A stretch of DNA of 57,054 nucleotides, taken from Bacteroidales bacterium. GTDB taxonomy: Bacteria > Bacteroidota > Bacteroidia > Bacteroidales > WCHB1-69. Positions 29,001 through 36,200 of the stretch are shown piece after piece. Where the stretch lies: assembly GCA_016285085.1 (NCBI GenBank), contig JAEEQA010000008.1, positions 1 through 57,054 on the forward strand, given 5' to 3'. The notes beneath the pieces were generated by a model. The model saw only the letters and a program-made list of their open reading frames with translations, searched no databases and had not been told where the DNA came from. Numbering within the stretch: position 1 is the stretch's first letter; each line of letters begins with the position of its first letter. The translations under genes and the position numbers were made by a program.

Positions 29001-30245
29001 ATCATTGTCCACCCGATTTACCTCATTGAACAGTCTGAGCGTGTTTGCTATTCTGGTATTGGTGGTGCCCATGCGGCCGGTTATCATTGGGTTGACACGG
29101 CTGGTCAATTCCGTAAGGATATTCTGAAAGATGTCTTTACAGGTAATGATTCTACCTATGTCTTCTATGATTCCTTGCATACGGTGTATGGCTGTGACAG
29201 TGTTTATGTCATTTACCTCCGTGTTGAGGATATCCCGTACCTGAAGATTCGTCAGATTCCGGATGTGTGGAATCCGAATGATATTTCTGATGCGGTTGAA
29301 CATCCCGCCTGTGTCAACTTCAACACTGCTTCAACCAATGTTGGTTTTGAAATCTTTGTTGACAAGAATTGCTTGGGTTGCGATACAAACTACTTAGTAT
29401 CTCTTGAATACACGCTTTATCGTATGAATGAAAATACAGGTGTTTACGAGCTGATGTCAAATGTCACCGATTACTTCCAGCCTGTGTATCGTACCTTCTT
29501 CGATCAGTTCCAGTTGCCGTACACCGGTAGCAACAGCAGTCAGATCTCTATTCCTGATCTGTATCCTCAGACTGGTCCTGTCGGTCACCCGGTCAACTAC
29601 GACTACTTCAACCTCTGCTGGTTCGATCCTGACTATATTGGTCCTATGCCTTCTAACCACGAACACACTGCTTCTGGTGACTTCTATCGCGACGGACGTG
29701 CCAATACCATTATGTTTACCAGCTTCGGTTCCCCGTTGCACGACGGTACGGGTGACTACAAGATTGTGGTTACACTCAACAAACGTGGTGGCAACTTTAC
29801 TCCGGACAACTACTACACATGGGCTCTCCAGTTGAATGTACCCGTTGGTGGTCACGCATCCACAATTATTGGAACTTATGCGACGGATACCATCTGCTTC
29901 CATGTTGATGCTTCTTCCAGCCCGGTCATCCATATGCCGTCGGTTGATCCTATCGGTGGAGAAGTGGTCTATACCTCAAGTAAGGATGAGCCGCAGGCCA
30001 ATGTCTATCCGAACCCCGCTCGCGACTATGTCCAGATTGAACTTACCGGCTTCGAGGGTCAGACCAACATCTCCCTTTCCAGCACTGGTGGTAAGATCCT
30101 TGAGAACATTGAAGTTGATTTCGATGATGTGAAGACCACGAAGATCATCAAGATTGAAACGGGCGACTTCGCACAGGGTGTCTATATGATCACTGCTCGC
30201 AATAAAGAAACCATCATCACCAAGCGTGTGGTCATCATCCGATAA
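20070..30245 (+). CDS. Giant T9SS-secreted surface protein with HYR-like and SprB-like repeats
   Basis: A 3391-residue exported protein, by far the largest gene in the window. The ATG at 20070 (MKKVLSFCVLSVLLAVLSLG, cleavage after LKAQ) is chosen over an in-frame TTG 17 codons upstream. The first 570 residues are beta-rich with Ig-like segments. About 18 HYR-like repeats of 80-110 residues (one near residues 577-660, the rest 1203-2803) share a DTVAPV-type entry and a DSCGN-type core with paired cysteines. SprB-like repeats (LTCFE/LCFGD..G, GGTxPY) form arrays near 667-1123 and 2803-2973. The last 85 residues are a type A sorting domain (VYPNPARDYVQI to TKRVVIIR). It is rich in Asp and Thr. 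A filamentous adhesin or motility-related surface fibre is inferred; SprB itself is a gliding adhesin. Confidence 0.88.
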   Translation: MKKVLSFCVLSVLLAVLSLGLKAQSGLVLDPANLSSVVLNQYDTVYFSPNSECFDSLGLAGTDQISIEWQVLYNGSVIPNDSLSYYFEEFKFESRYDLGMAERWWGNSYTSHYCQNGDGYGSYPGANTPTAHLEMGQQCEDPGHFIVTLPGHNQPFQFDYFYVRWFRDVASTAHRLVYNIKVDGEYQFIFSIAQRCGGTKWDYVTEDNDERYYVGGHQSEVCGILSSDTLHTVEVSDITDYFRCVGDSLVIGNPAVTFTVSTDTTIDPGYDSVFYMGVSSCNGAIDSIVRFRVFFEDPSVPEIDTAGSILLLCDSGQFSVKVSLTAADKCIWLDENLDVVDTLDATVAFTVDTNVNSHFYALGFNSASGCVSSDTMVVYLEVYASPNPVVTATPDSLCENSALKITLDQEYDKWTWFHDGTDMNLDTIVYDVADVHTTDAGLYWANVSMNHVHTVYATVDTIACSATDSARVVVFERPSVAWASLDGTAVVDSTTFCPNELEHVLVATISGGQAPYNNINWTGSITGTNTYNADKSSDTLSFTLAATCGGVHTAGIDYAVDTNGCTLKDTVKVTFFVNDTIAPTITKMGDTVSAPAYAGCEYIIPDVRSYITAADECILRDTVQVPAAGTHVTTDTIVVVTVSDSCGNTASDTIKVNLPVDELVVDTIEVTATVLCAGDANGAIRITVAGGLAPYDVKITHHTVTDSVYTQHGAADQTVFDFNGLIAGKWDIEVTDTNKCQVVVNDTADVAAPDILTLTTSDWTDLTCFEDSTGSFKFNVKQGTAPYEVKIVRTLGAVTDSVEMTLNPSALDTTVTMENLPAGIYVINVEDDHGCTATATDTINQPEQLVLVGDTVLAHVLCFGDSIGNLAVTGVTGGTYPYSYAWVNTANDTVSNDSVTGPILPAGEYTIYVTDAHGCKADTALTDTIKQPNGPLTLSSSDWTNLTCFESNDGSFKYNVKEGTAPYYVTIVRTLGTDVETINDTLDPSVLDTTVLMQNMKAGAYVISVIDDNGCIADTVRDTLTQPDQLVLLGDTILNHIKCYGDTNGNLAVTGLTGGTMPYVYEWRDSNDSIWSTDSVTGRILAVGTYTLYVTDANNCPPSDTVSSTILGPDTALTVMSLVAPVNDTCPHLGNYMFNAEVKGGRTDYTFQWTFNTVEVRNTTTSELKDTFNYVETVISCDTTFAIVFTVTDDSACTASKDITFTIQDTTNPVLSGTIDTTYIDGCTASAAPDTLNTVAKMIAFGLTLSDNCTPTDSLRVNYTEVVTGTCPIEVVRTYSVTDKCGLTSDELTQVFYVQDTVAPVFDSIPANVTIYCDGDDYAMTHAYNDFVDTKGGASAHDNCAFDSIAMVLDSLVQGCNYRTKTYYYSFRAVDSCNNADTVYATFSILDTTPPRFTYIADDVTMECAIDDIQAIRQQSLTEFRFIDDCADNAVILSDTLSDFVKLCGPTGYYKHYVVITDSCQTDTAYHLINIVDTKLPTVIQHQSNPVVDCDGMGNQSELFDFLYGSLEVADSCSGVESIVIYIGDNMTTVFDTAHSALLSDGIHFQGWNWDTPGDTVCKGHYTFTWVVTDSCGNASSTTESFTIIDRVAPVFTLTRTDTTVDCEYDPADFNAWLTLPKSFDECSQDSFPVTHTKKYFPDCGAQGIWRVTWKTEDECGNADSVSASWQIIDTVPPVIHTSNPGGVLTSDTLYYSSVPNWPAPDIYRWTKTNMDEVESASFITAFINGDTVYGNSNGSVNVPHVFHTGITEILECGYVKDFYYENARELPDSSTECVKALTVDYVFRDACNKKFTITQMIYVLDTTPPLVHNIIDRKYFLGPDEACELQQVDTFKTYGALNGYSPAVSTSAAEARDLHLPADDATGYIVLDSIRGGALEDPAFTCDSTEIWYYTISDYCGNSTQFTHTIYYQDTMRPMFSLNGQPLTVTAEVTDSIHQTVACNTYSEIIDHLNDSLRNEAFLLSHYGLEIKDCHSHTIDLVYSETIDHDDNYCPGKVFVRKYKVTKDCGRSSTYDSYFTVRLIVKDTIAPVATSDVVAAGKKLHDTTIYREDVTACGFTLPDIGFTEYKQLTDWNGGTDVYNDCNIGETSPVTTIDTVIGGNGCDSTYMFRYVVADSCGNVSTDTVTITVHVLDTLAPAISVAYATLVDTQYYKDNCELPVLNKWTTPQVALDHGVVFDDCNPAWADASKLVLLDSVSERQVCTITYTVFYKVKDACGNTSDTIYQTIVILDTVAPVVTPEYLDTLVTYMTDDAGTCWGPDVDYFHTVADVKAYDANFNVVDCNVGDDSEVRLEREDSSSMLCTRIVLRTYVVLDSCGLVSNEFIQTIHVQDTSAPVITAALTPDTVYMDADCNFTHRTFATIDALPQDMQDGIKDCNLMNDLVLVSADTIATGGVECYKAYTVVVNYKAQDSCGHTTAFVDTIYVADTIAPLIVGHLDTAKFYIDKTTCEYAIDPAYNYTTVSSLPASITITDCKLRDELQVSVVDTVNGYCPMLIHRTYTVKDSCGHESYFDQFFEVYDTVAPNVTHTTLTNDTVYIDRDGNYAAAAAFTTVTELNDPAVNAGISDCNLIDAVNSYNVDTTIDKTICYGSFILREYTAIDSCDNVSDTIKHTILLVDTIKPWTENLPDTVWAVFENPCTFKVPNLEDTVKNHYVDNWSGIKTYSQIPVEGTLLVNPRDTFVIVTFTDSCDNVATDTVRIINWADVEAPTTGLDGMSYDIYVAGTCEFRIPDLKDTIKNHYSDNWNDFAPYAPEGSFNDGLYVQTPAYNYQVTDFTDTIVTVIYGDKCGNKDTVNITIVVPDSLSINVTMTEPNCHGESTGTIPVTVTGGVANYTYSYSGGDIVTDQLDTVFKNIAAGTYLVTVTDDHGCFDTATIIVTEPTQVTMTPVVINPVNCLNGDTTEVAIVMAGGVANYNTTAVLLTGEYDALDTVFSVTNVVSSSDTMKINPVADTLYVSFYGEDSHGCSVSDTSDMIIVHPIYLIEQSERVCYSGIGGAHAAGYHWVDTAGQFRKDILKDVFTGNDSTYVFYDSLHTVYGCDSVYVIYLRVEDIPYLKIRQIPDVWNPNDISDAVEHPACVNFNTASTNVGFEIFVDKNCLGCDTNYLVSLEYTLYRMNENTGVYELMSNVTDYFQPVYRTFFDQFQLPYTGSNSSQISIPDLYPQTGPVGHPVNYDYFNLCWFDPDYIGPMPSNHEHTASGDFYRDGRANTIMFTSFGSPLHDGTGDYKIVVTLNKRGGNFTPDNYYTWALQLNVPVGGHASTIIGTYATDTICFHVDASSSPVIHMPSVDPIGGEVVYTSSKDEPQANVYPNPARDYVQIELTGFEGQTNISLSSTGGKILENIEVDFDDVKTTKIIKIETGDFAQGVYMITARNKETIITKRVVIIR

Positions 30246-30266
30246 TTAATCAATTCAGATAACTCA

Positions 30267-30303
30267 TGTAGGGCTGCCACGATGTGACAGCCCTACTTTT
30301 TTT
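30267..30303 (+). terminator. TGTAG-headed palindrome acting as terminator of the giant gene
   Basis: TGTAGGGCTGCCACG pairs with the following TGTGACAGCCCTAC, then a T-run of seven. It is a sister copy of the palindrome at 3944-3974, with the same C-A mismatch. Confidence 0.75.
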
Positions 30304-30360
30304 ACAATGTTTTGTTAGCAATTTTCCAAGGTTTTTTCAAATATTTTTCTGTCGATTCCT

Positions 30361-30368
30361 TATCTTTG
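30361..30368 (+). promoter_or_regulatory. -7 element of the serine hydrolase gene
   Basis: TATCTTTG matches TAnnTTTG, 27 bases before the ATG at 30395. It also shows that the upstream in-frame start at 30284 is not used. Confidence 0.65.
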
Positions 30369-30394
30369 CCCGTTTTTGCCGTAAGTCTATCGAA

Positions 30395-31672
30395 ATGAAG
30401 CGCTTTCTGAAATATCTGCTGGTTTTGTGTCTCTTTTTGTTTTCTTTTACTGCATGTTTTGCGCAAAATAATGCAGAAAAAGAGAATGCTTCTGTTGATC
30501 TTCTTCCAGCCTATTATTCCCATCGTATTGACTCGATGGTCAACCTTTGCATTGATCACAAGATATTGCCGGGTTGTCAGATTTTGGCTATCCATTCCGA
30601 TTCTGTTGTTTTCTCCAAGAATTATGGCTTCCTTACTTACGATTCTGTCGATGCTGTGAATGATGCCACGGTTTACGATGTGGCCTCTATGACCAAGCCG
30701 CTCGCCACCACCCTCGCCGTGATGAGGCTGTTTGATGACCGCCGTCTTCGCCTTACCGATAAGGTGGGACAGTACCTTGACTATACGTCCGGCACTGCGG
30801 TTGCGGAACTCACGCTTGCTGAACTGCTGACCCATACCTCTGGCCTCTCCGCCTTTGTCCCGTTCTATAGGGAGATTAGCGGCAAGGATTTTTGGGACAC
30901 CACGGTCCTTCATACTGTGGCCGATGATCGTTTCTCCTTGAAGGTGGCCGACAACATCTTCCTTCGCAACGACTATCCGGATACTCTCCGTTATAAAATT
31001 GCCATCTACCATATTGGTCAAAAAAAGTATGTTTATAGCGATCTCGGTTTTTTCCTCTTGAAGGAAGTGGTGGAGTCCATCATCCAGCGGCCGATGGAGG
31101 AGTATCTCACTGACGAATTTTACCGCCCTATGGGATTGCGTCGGACAGGTTTCCATCCTCTGGAATTTGTCAAGGATGGCAACATTGCCCCTACGGAAAA
31201 CGACAAATACTTCCGTAAACAGGTCTTAAAAGGCTATGTCCATGACCAGACGGCTGCATTGTTTGGCGGAAATGGCGGCAATGCGGGCCTCTTTTCCACG
31301 GCACATGAGGTGAGTGCGCTCCTCTCCATGCTGATGCACGGCGGGGTTTATAACGGGCGTACCTATCTTTCTGAAAAGACGGTCCGGCAGTTCGTTTCCA
31401 CTTGTCCGATGCACGGGTGCCAGCGCCGCGGTCTCGGTTTCGACACCCCGTCTTTCCCTGCCAAGAACCCTGTTCTGCCGGCACAGGCAGGCCGTCGTAC
31501 CTATGGGCATCAGGGATTTACCGGCACGGTCTTCTGGTGCGACCCCGATGCCGACCTCATCTACATATTCCTCTCCAACCGTGTCTATCCCGACATGGAG
31601 CCGAACCGTTTGTCGCAAAGCCGTTTGCGTTTGCTCGCACATGAAGAGATTTATAAAGCACTTGGTTTTTAA
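30395..31672 (+). CDS. Exported serine hydrolase of the class C beta-lactamase/penicillin-binding family
   Basis: A 425-residue beta-lactamase-fold hydrolase (PF00144-like) that could act on D-amino-acid peptides, peptidoglycan or esters. The ATG at 30395 (MKRFLKYLLVLCLFLFSF) gives a good signal sequence; FTAC is a weak lipobox, while AFAQ-type cleavage after CFA is also possible, so lipoprotein status is open. Catalytic residues are visible: Ser98-Met-Thr-Lys101 (SxxK), Tyr214 in YSDLGF (YxN variant with Asp) and the HQGFTGT motif at about 372. In many Bacteroidetes this domain is fused behind a NagZ-like glucosaminidase; here it stands alone. The next gene starts 10 bases downstream. Confidence 0.9.
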   Translation: MKRFLKYLLVLCLFLFSFTACFAQNNAEKENASVDLLPAYYSHRIDSMVNLCIDHKILPGCQILAIHSDSVVFSKNYGFLTYDSVDAVNDATVYDVASMTKPLATTLAVMRLFDDRRLRLTDKVGQYLDYTSGTAVAELTLAELLTHTSGLSAFVPFYREISGKDFWDTTVLHTVADDRFSLKVADNIFLRNDYPDTLRYKIAIYHIGQKKYVYSDLGFFLLKEVVESIIQRPMEEYLTDEFYRPMGLRRTGFHPLEFVKDGNIAPTENDKYFRKQVLKGYVHDQTAALFGGNGGNAGLFSTAHEVSALLSMLMHGGVYNGRTYLSEKTVRQFVSTCPMHGCQRRGLGFDTPSFPAKNPVLPAQAGRRTYGHQGFTGTVFWCDPDADLIYIFLSNRVYPDMEPNRLSQSRLRLLAHEEIYKALGF

Positions 31673-31682
31673 AAGTTAAAAT

Positions 31683-32447
31683 ATGAAACTGATTACACTG
31701 ACCAGCGACTGGACTTTGCAGGAACCCTATCTTGCCATGCTGAAGGGTCGTCTTTTTTCAAAGATGCCTGATGTGCATGTGCTGGACCATACCCATTCCA
31801 TCGAGATTGGCAATGTGAACCAGACGGCCTTTTTGTTGCGACACTCCTACACGTCGTTTCCGGAGGGAACCGTTCATCTTGTGCTCACCGGCGCGTCGTC
31901 GTTCCTGCTGTCTAAACCGGTTGTGGTCGTTGTGGACGGTCATTTTTTTGTAGGAGAGGACAATGGGGTCTTTTCACTGCTTACATACGGGATGAAGGAT
32001 CTGGTAGTGCGTCAGTATGCCGGCGAGGAGGGTGACTTTTTGGATAAAGTGATTCAGTTGGCCGACTGCTGCCTGGACGGAAGTTGGCAGGAACATACCG
32101 TTGAATGTTCCCTGCAGATGCGTATCCCGTTTACCGCCACGTATGTTGAATCGCAAAATATGATTGCTGGACATATCGCTTATATTGATGCCTACAGCAA
32201 CGTGGTGACCAACATTCCCGTTTCCCTGTTTGAGGAGAAGGTGCGTGACGGACGTTTCACCGCACGGATTGAAACGATGGACATCACCCATTATCATCGG
32301 ACCTATGTGGCTGACACTGAACCTTACCTGATTCCCAACTGCTTGGGCGTGATGGAAATAGCTGCCTATAGGGGTAGAATCTCTATTTTGGCCAAATGGC
32401 AGAAGGATACTTCGGTGGATATTTATTGTTATCGACTTAATAATTAA
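31683..32447 (+). CDS. SAM hydroxide adenosyltransferase family protein (DUF62), divergent
   Basis: Members of this family hydrolyse S-adenosylmethionine to adenosine and methionine; fluorinase and chlorinase are halide-using relatives. The 254 residues align with the family from the start: ITLTSDWTLQEPYLAMLKG, LDHTHSIEIGNVNQTAFLL, FPEGTVHLV, GHFFVGEDNGVFSLL, then IAYIDAYSNVVTNIP and CLGVMEIAAYRG in the C-terminal beta domain. Two usual features are altered: the first TDF-G is SDW-T, and the central DPGVGS-type loop is replaced by TGASSF. Activity is therefore uncertain. It lies between the serine hydrolase and a small T9SS protein, 10 and 7 bases apart, probably one transcript. Confidence 0.85.
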   Translation: MKLITLTSDWTLQEPYLAMLKGRLFSKMPDVHVLDHTHSIEIGNVNQTAFLLRHSYTSFPEGTVHLVLTGASSFLLSKPVVVVVDGHFFVGEDNGVFSLLTYGMKDLVVRQYAGEEGDFLDKVIQLADCCLDGSWQEHTVECSLQMRIPFTATYVESQNMIAGHIAYIDAYSNVVTNIPVSLFEEKVRDGRFTARIETMDITHYHRTYVADTEPYLIPNCLGVMEIAAYRGRISILAKWQKDTSVDIYCYRLNN

Positions 32448-32454
32448 TTGTAAT

Positions 32455-33156
32455 ATGAAAAAATTCTATCTTTCACTGACCTTGATTCTCTTTTTCTTTG
32501 CGGCTGGTGCGCAGACGGCCGATTTGGAAGTTGTTGGTTTCGCCGATGAAAATGGAGATCGCATTTATTCTATCGTGATGAATTCCACACAGGATTTGCA
32601 GCCGAGAGTGATTGTGAAAAACAACGGGCCGAATGCTGTCGCTGTCACTGATTCCATTGTTTTTGACATCACCTATAACCAGAACTATCCTATTACATAC
32701 CTATATATAGCTGGTACACAATTGAGTTCTGTGGATGTTGGGGAGGAGATCATTGTGGATCTTGCCCAGCCAATCTGGACGGCCTCAATTATGGACGAGT
32801 TCCAGCTGATAGCTTGTTCCATTTGCTATGATGTACGGATTTCCGGGGTAACGACAGACCCGAATTCCGACAACAACAGGGCTTGTATCGACATGACCCG
32901 TACGATTGATATTGAGGATGCTGAAATCGCTTCCGTGTCCATGTTCCCGAACCCGGCTTCGTCTGCAGTCACTCTTTCGGGCGTGTCAGGCAGCCAGGTG
33001 CAGCTTTTCGACCTCTCGGGCAGGAGGATTTCTTTGATTGAAAGTGCCGAAGAAAACCAGCAGCTGGACGTTTCATCGTTGGCGGAAGGACTCTATCTTG
33101 TGCGGATTTCCGATGGAAGTCGCAGTGTTGTACAAAAATTGAATGTAATCCGATAA
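32455..33156 (+). CDS. Small secreted protein with CARDB-like domain and T9SS sorting domain
   Basis: A 233-residue exported protein. The signal peptide runs to AGAQ. Residues about 22-140 form a beta-sandwich like the CARDB adhesion module (DLEVVGFADENG, VIVKNNGPNAV, SIVFDITYN, DPNSDNNRACI). The C-terminal 75 residues are a type A sorting domain (VSMFPNPASSAVTLSG, LFDLSGRRISL, AEGLYLVRIS, KLNVIR). It starts seven bases after the DUF62 gene. With one binding module and a sorting domain it could be a surface scaffold or ligand-binding protein; nothing shows its ligand. Confidence 0.82.
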   Translation: MKKFYLSLTLILFFFAAGAQTADLEVVGFADENGDRIYSIVMNSTQDLQPRVIVKNNGPNAVAVTDSIVFDITYNQNYPITYLYIAGTQLSSVDVGEEIIVDLAQPIWTASIMDEFQLIACSICYDVRISGVTTDPNSDNNRACIDMTRTIDIEDAEIASVSMFPNPASSAVTLSGVSGSQVQLFDLSGRRISLIESAEENQQLDVSSLAEGLYLVRISDGSRSVVQKLNVIR

Positions 33157-33195
33157 TTTTCTTGTCGGAAATGTCGTGGCAATCCGATTAAGTTG

Positions 33196-33203
33196 TACCT
33201 TTG
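33196..33203 (+). promoter_or_regulatory. -7 element of the C1 peptidase gene
   Basis: TACCTTTG matches TAnnTTTG, 48 bases before the GTG start at 33252; no good -33 match. Confidence 0.55.
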
Positions 33204-33251
33204 CCCCTTGTTTTTGGCAGTGGGGATTGGATTACATTAATGGATTGACAC

Positions 33252-36200
33252 GTGAAGAATATACTGACTTTTATCCTTTTTTGCGGGCTCGCCGTGTGTG
33301 GCTGGGCGCAGACAATTTCAGATATTGACTACCAGTATTCACAACTGAATGCCATTCTCTCACCCGAGGATGAGGCATTGTTGCGCAGTTGCCCCGTACT
33401 CAAATTGGACGCTATCCAGATGGCGCGGGAACTTCCCCCCGCAGTGGACAACTCCACCCTGCCTTTCATGTCGCCGATATACCATCAGTCGGCATTGGAG
33501 TGCGGCCAGTCGTCCAGTATCGCCTATACTTTCTCGTACGAGATCAACTGTCGGCGTGGCTTGGAGAACAACAGCAATGCTCGCCGTTATCCCACGCATT
33601 TCGCATGGAATTTCTGCAACGGAGGTTCAAGCAGGGGGGTGAGTTTTATGGACACGTGGCAGGTCATCCGCACAGCCGGCACGCCGACGGTGGCACAGTG
33701 GGGTGGCTCCTATTCATACGGTGGTCCGGCCTACTGGGCATCGGGATACAACCTTTATTACAACGCGATGCGCAACCGTATCGTGGAGTTTTGTGCAATT
33801 CCGACCGATACAGAGGAGGGCCTTCTTACGCTCAAACATTGGCTCGACAACCATTTGCGCGGCGATGAGTACGGCGGCCTGGCCAATTTTTACTCCACCC
33901 ACGTCCCCAACGGACACGAGATGCTGCACCAGATTCCCGCAGGCACGCCGCATGCCGGAATGTGGATTGTCCCGAATTTTCAAAACAACGTGAACCATGG
34001 ACAGACCATCGTCGGCTACGATGATTCCATTTGCTGGGATTACAACGGCGACGGACGTTATACCAACAACGAGGATTTGAATCACGACGGTGTGGTGGAC
34101 ATCCATGACTGGGAGGTCGGTGCGGTGATTTTCTGCAACTCTTTCGGCACGGATTTCGCCAACGCGGGATACAGTTACCTTCCCTACCGCAAGCTGGCGG
34201 AACTGCCGGCACAAGGGGGCATCTGGAATGCCTGTGTCTATGTGGTGGATGTGAAGGACGAGGTGGCACCGCGCCTCACCTACAAGGCGACGGTGTCGCA
34301 CACCTGCCGCCAGCGCATCAAGCTGATGGCCGGTGTTGCCACCAATGTGAACGCCACCCGTCCCGAACATACGATCGAGTGGGCCGTCTTCAACTTCCAG
34401 GGCGGCGAACACTATATGCAGGGCGATAGCACCGAAACGGGTCGGACCCTTGAATTGGGCCTCGATGTGAGCCGGCTGTTGGAGTATATCACTCCCGGAC
34501 AGCCCGCCAAGTTCTTCTTGGAAGTGGTGGAAAACGACCCCGACGGCGTGTCTGAAGGCGAGATTGTGGCTTTCTCGTTGATGGACTACCGGAGCAATTT
34601 CCCGACGGAAACGGCTTGCACACAGGCGAATGTCCCCATTGTCAACAACGATACCACTTTTTTGTCGGTGGTATCTTCCGTTGATTTCACTCGTCCGCAG
34701 ATGGCTCCCAACCCGCCGGTGATGACGGCATTTCAGGAGTACTCCTACCAGATTCCGGTTTCGGGAGGAAAGGCACCCTATCGTTTTGAATTCACGAAAG
34801 AATTTGATATAAAGGAATTTACATCCACCTGTCCGACACCTGTCGGCAATGCGGTGACACTGTCCAATTCCAGTTCGGGTTATGCTACGGTGAATTTGCC
34901 GTTTTCGTTCCCGTTCTATGGCAATGAATATGACCAAATATGCATTTATGCCGACGGTTACATTACGTTCCGAAACAACACGTACAACTGGCCTTTCTTG
35001 CAAAATGCGGATTATCAAGTGCTGAATACGGAAATGATTGCCCCATTCCGTATGGACCTTACGGTTTCGAGCCTTAAGGTGCAGGCCGCTTCCGATGCCG
35101 TCACTATTTGTGTGCAGGCGAAACAGGCGGACAATTCCAGCAGCAGTGTGAATTTCACCGTTAAGCTTTATCCCGATGGTATTATTGAATACTATTATGG
35201 TTCAATGAATTATTATGGAAATGATGTCATTTCTGCCGTTTCACGCGGGGATTCGCGGATTTTCCAGAAGACCGCTGTTTCGGGGAAGGGGAGTGCTGCT
35301 GTTGCCAACCGCTGTTTCCGCTTCACTCCGCCCAGGAAAGTCGATTTCCTGACCCTCAGCCGCGACGGTGTCCTGGCTGGAACTGCTGTTGAGGCCTTTA
35401 CCGGACTGCCTGTTTCCGTCACTTGCTTCGACAATAACGACCAGCGGCAAGATACGATAGTCCTCCTCAGTTGTGAATACGACAATTTGCTGACCATCAC
35501 GGATTTGCATATATCCGCTGGTGGAGATGATGTCATCAATCCGGGGGAAGATGTGGAAATCTCTTTCACTGTCCGCAATATGGACTCGCTGCCGTATAAC
35601 GATTGCAACATTGTCTTTATGACGGGCAATGGCCATGTGCAAATGTTTGATAATGAAGAGTATTTCGGTTATATCGGCGGTGGAAACGCCTATACGCTGA
35701 ACCGCGCCATCCGTTTCCATGTGGATGAAAGTACGCCTCATCTCACCATTCTGGATTTTGCCGTGACCATCCAGAACGACCGCTATCCGCAGACCAGTAT
35801 GGTATCGCTTCCGGTTTATTCGTTTTATCTTGAAGTGGAAAATTTTGCCATCAAAGACGGGGGCAACCTTCGGTTGGATCCCAATGAAACGGATACCTTG
35901 CTGGTTTCTTTTGTGAACCGGAGTAATTTGCAAATCATTGACATGCAGCTGTTCCTTCATTTTGATGAATCGGATATCACCATGCTGGATGCACGCGATG
36001 ACTGCTATGTGTTGAACTCCAACGAGTCGTACCATGCCACGTTCGTCTTCCGTCCCACTGCTGATTTTTCACCCACGCGGGTGGTGGATGCTTTCATTGA
36101 CGTGACGGTGAACGGGCACTTTTATCGCACTTTCCCGGTGACGCTGGTCGGCGATGTGAATTGCGAAGGGTTTGACAATGGGATTCCGCAGGTCTATGAT

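Noticed and set aside
30284-30394. Upstream extension of the serine hydrolase
   Set aside because: It contains the -7 element TATCTTTG; a good signal peptide starts at 30395.
33490-33520. Apparent loss of the catalytic cysteine in the C1 peptidase (Ser at the papain Cys25 position)
   Set aside because: With one residue less spacing, Cys84 in ECGQSSS aligns with the GSCxQAxG-type cysteine of Bacteroidetes C1 peptidases, so the active site is probably intact.
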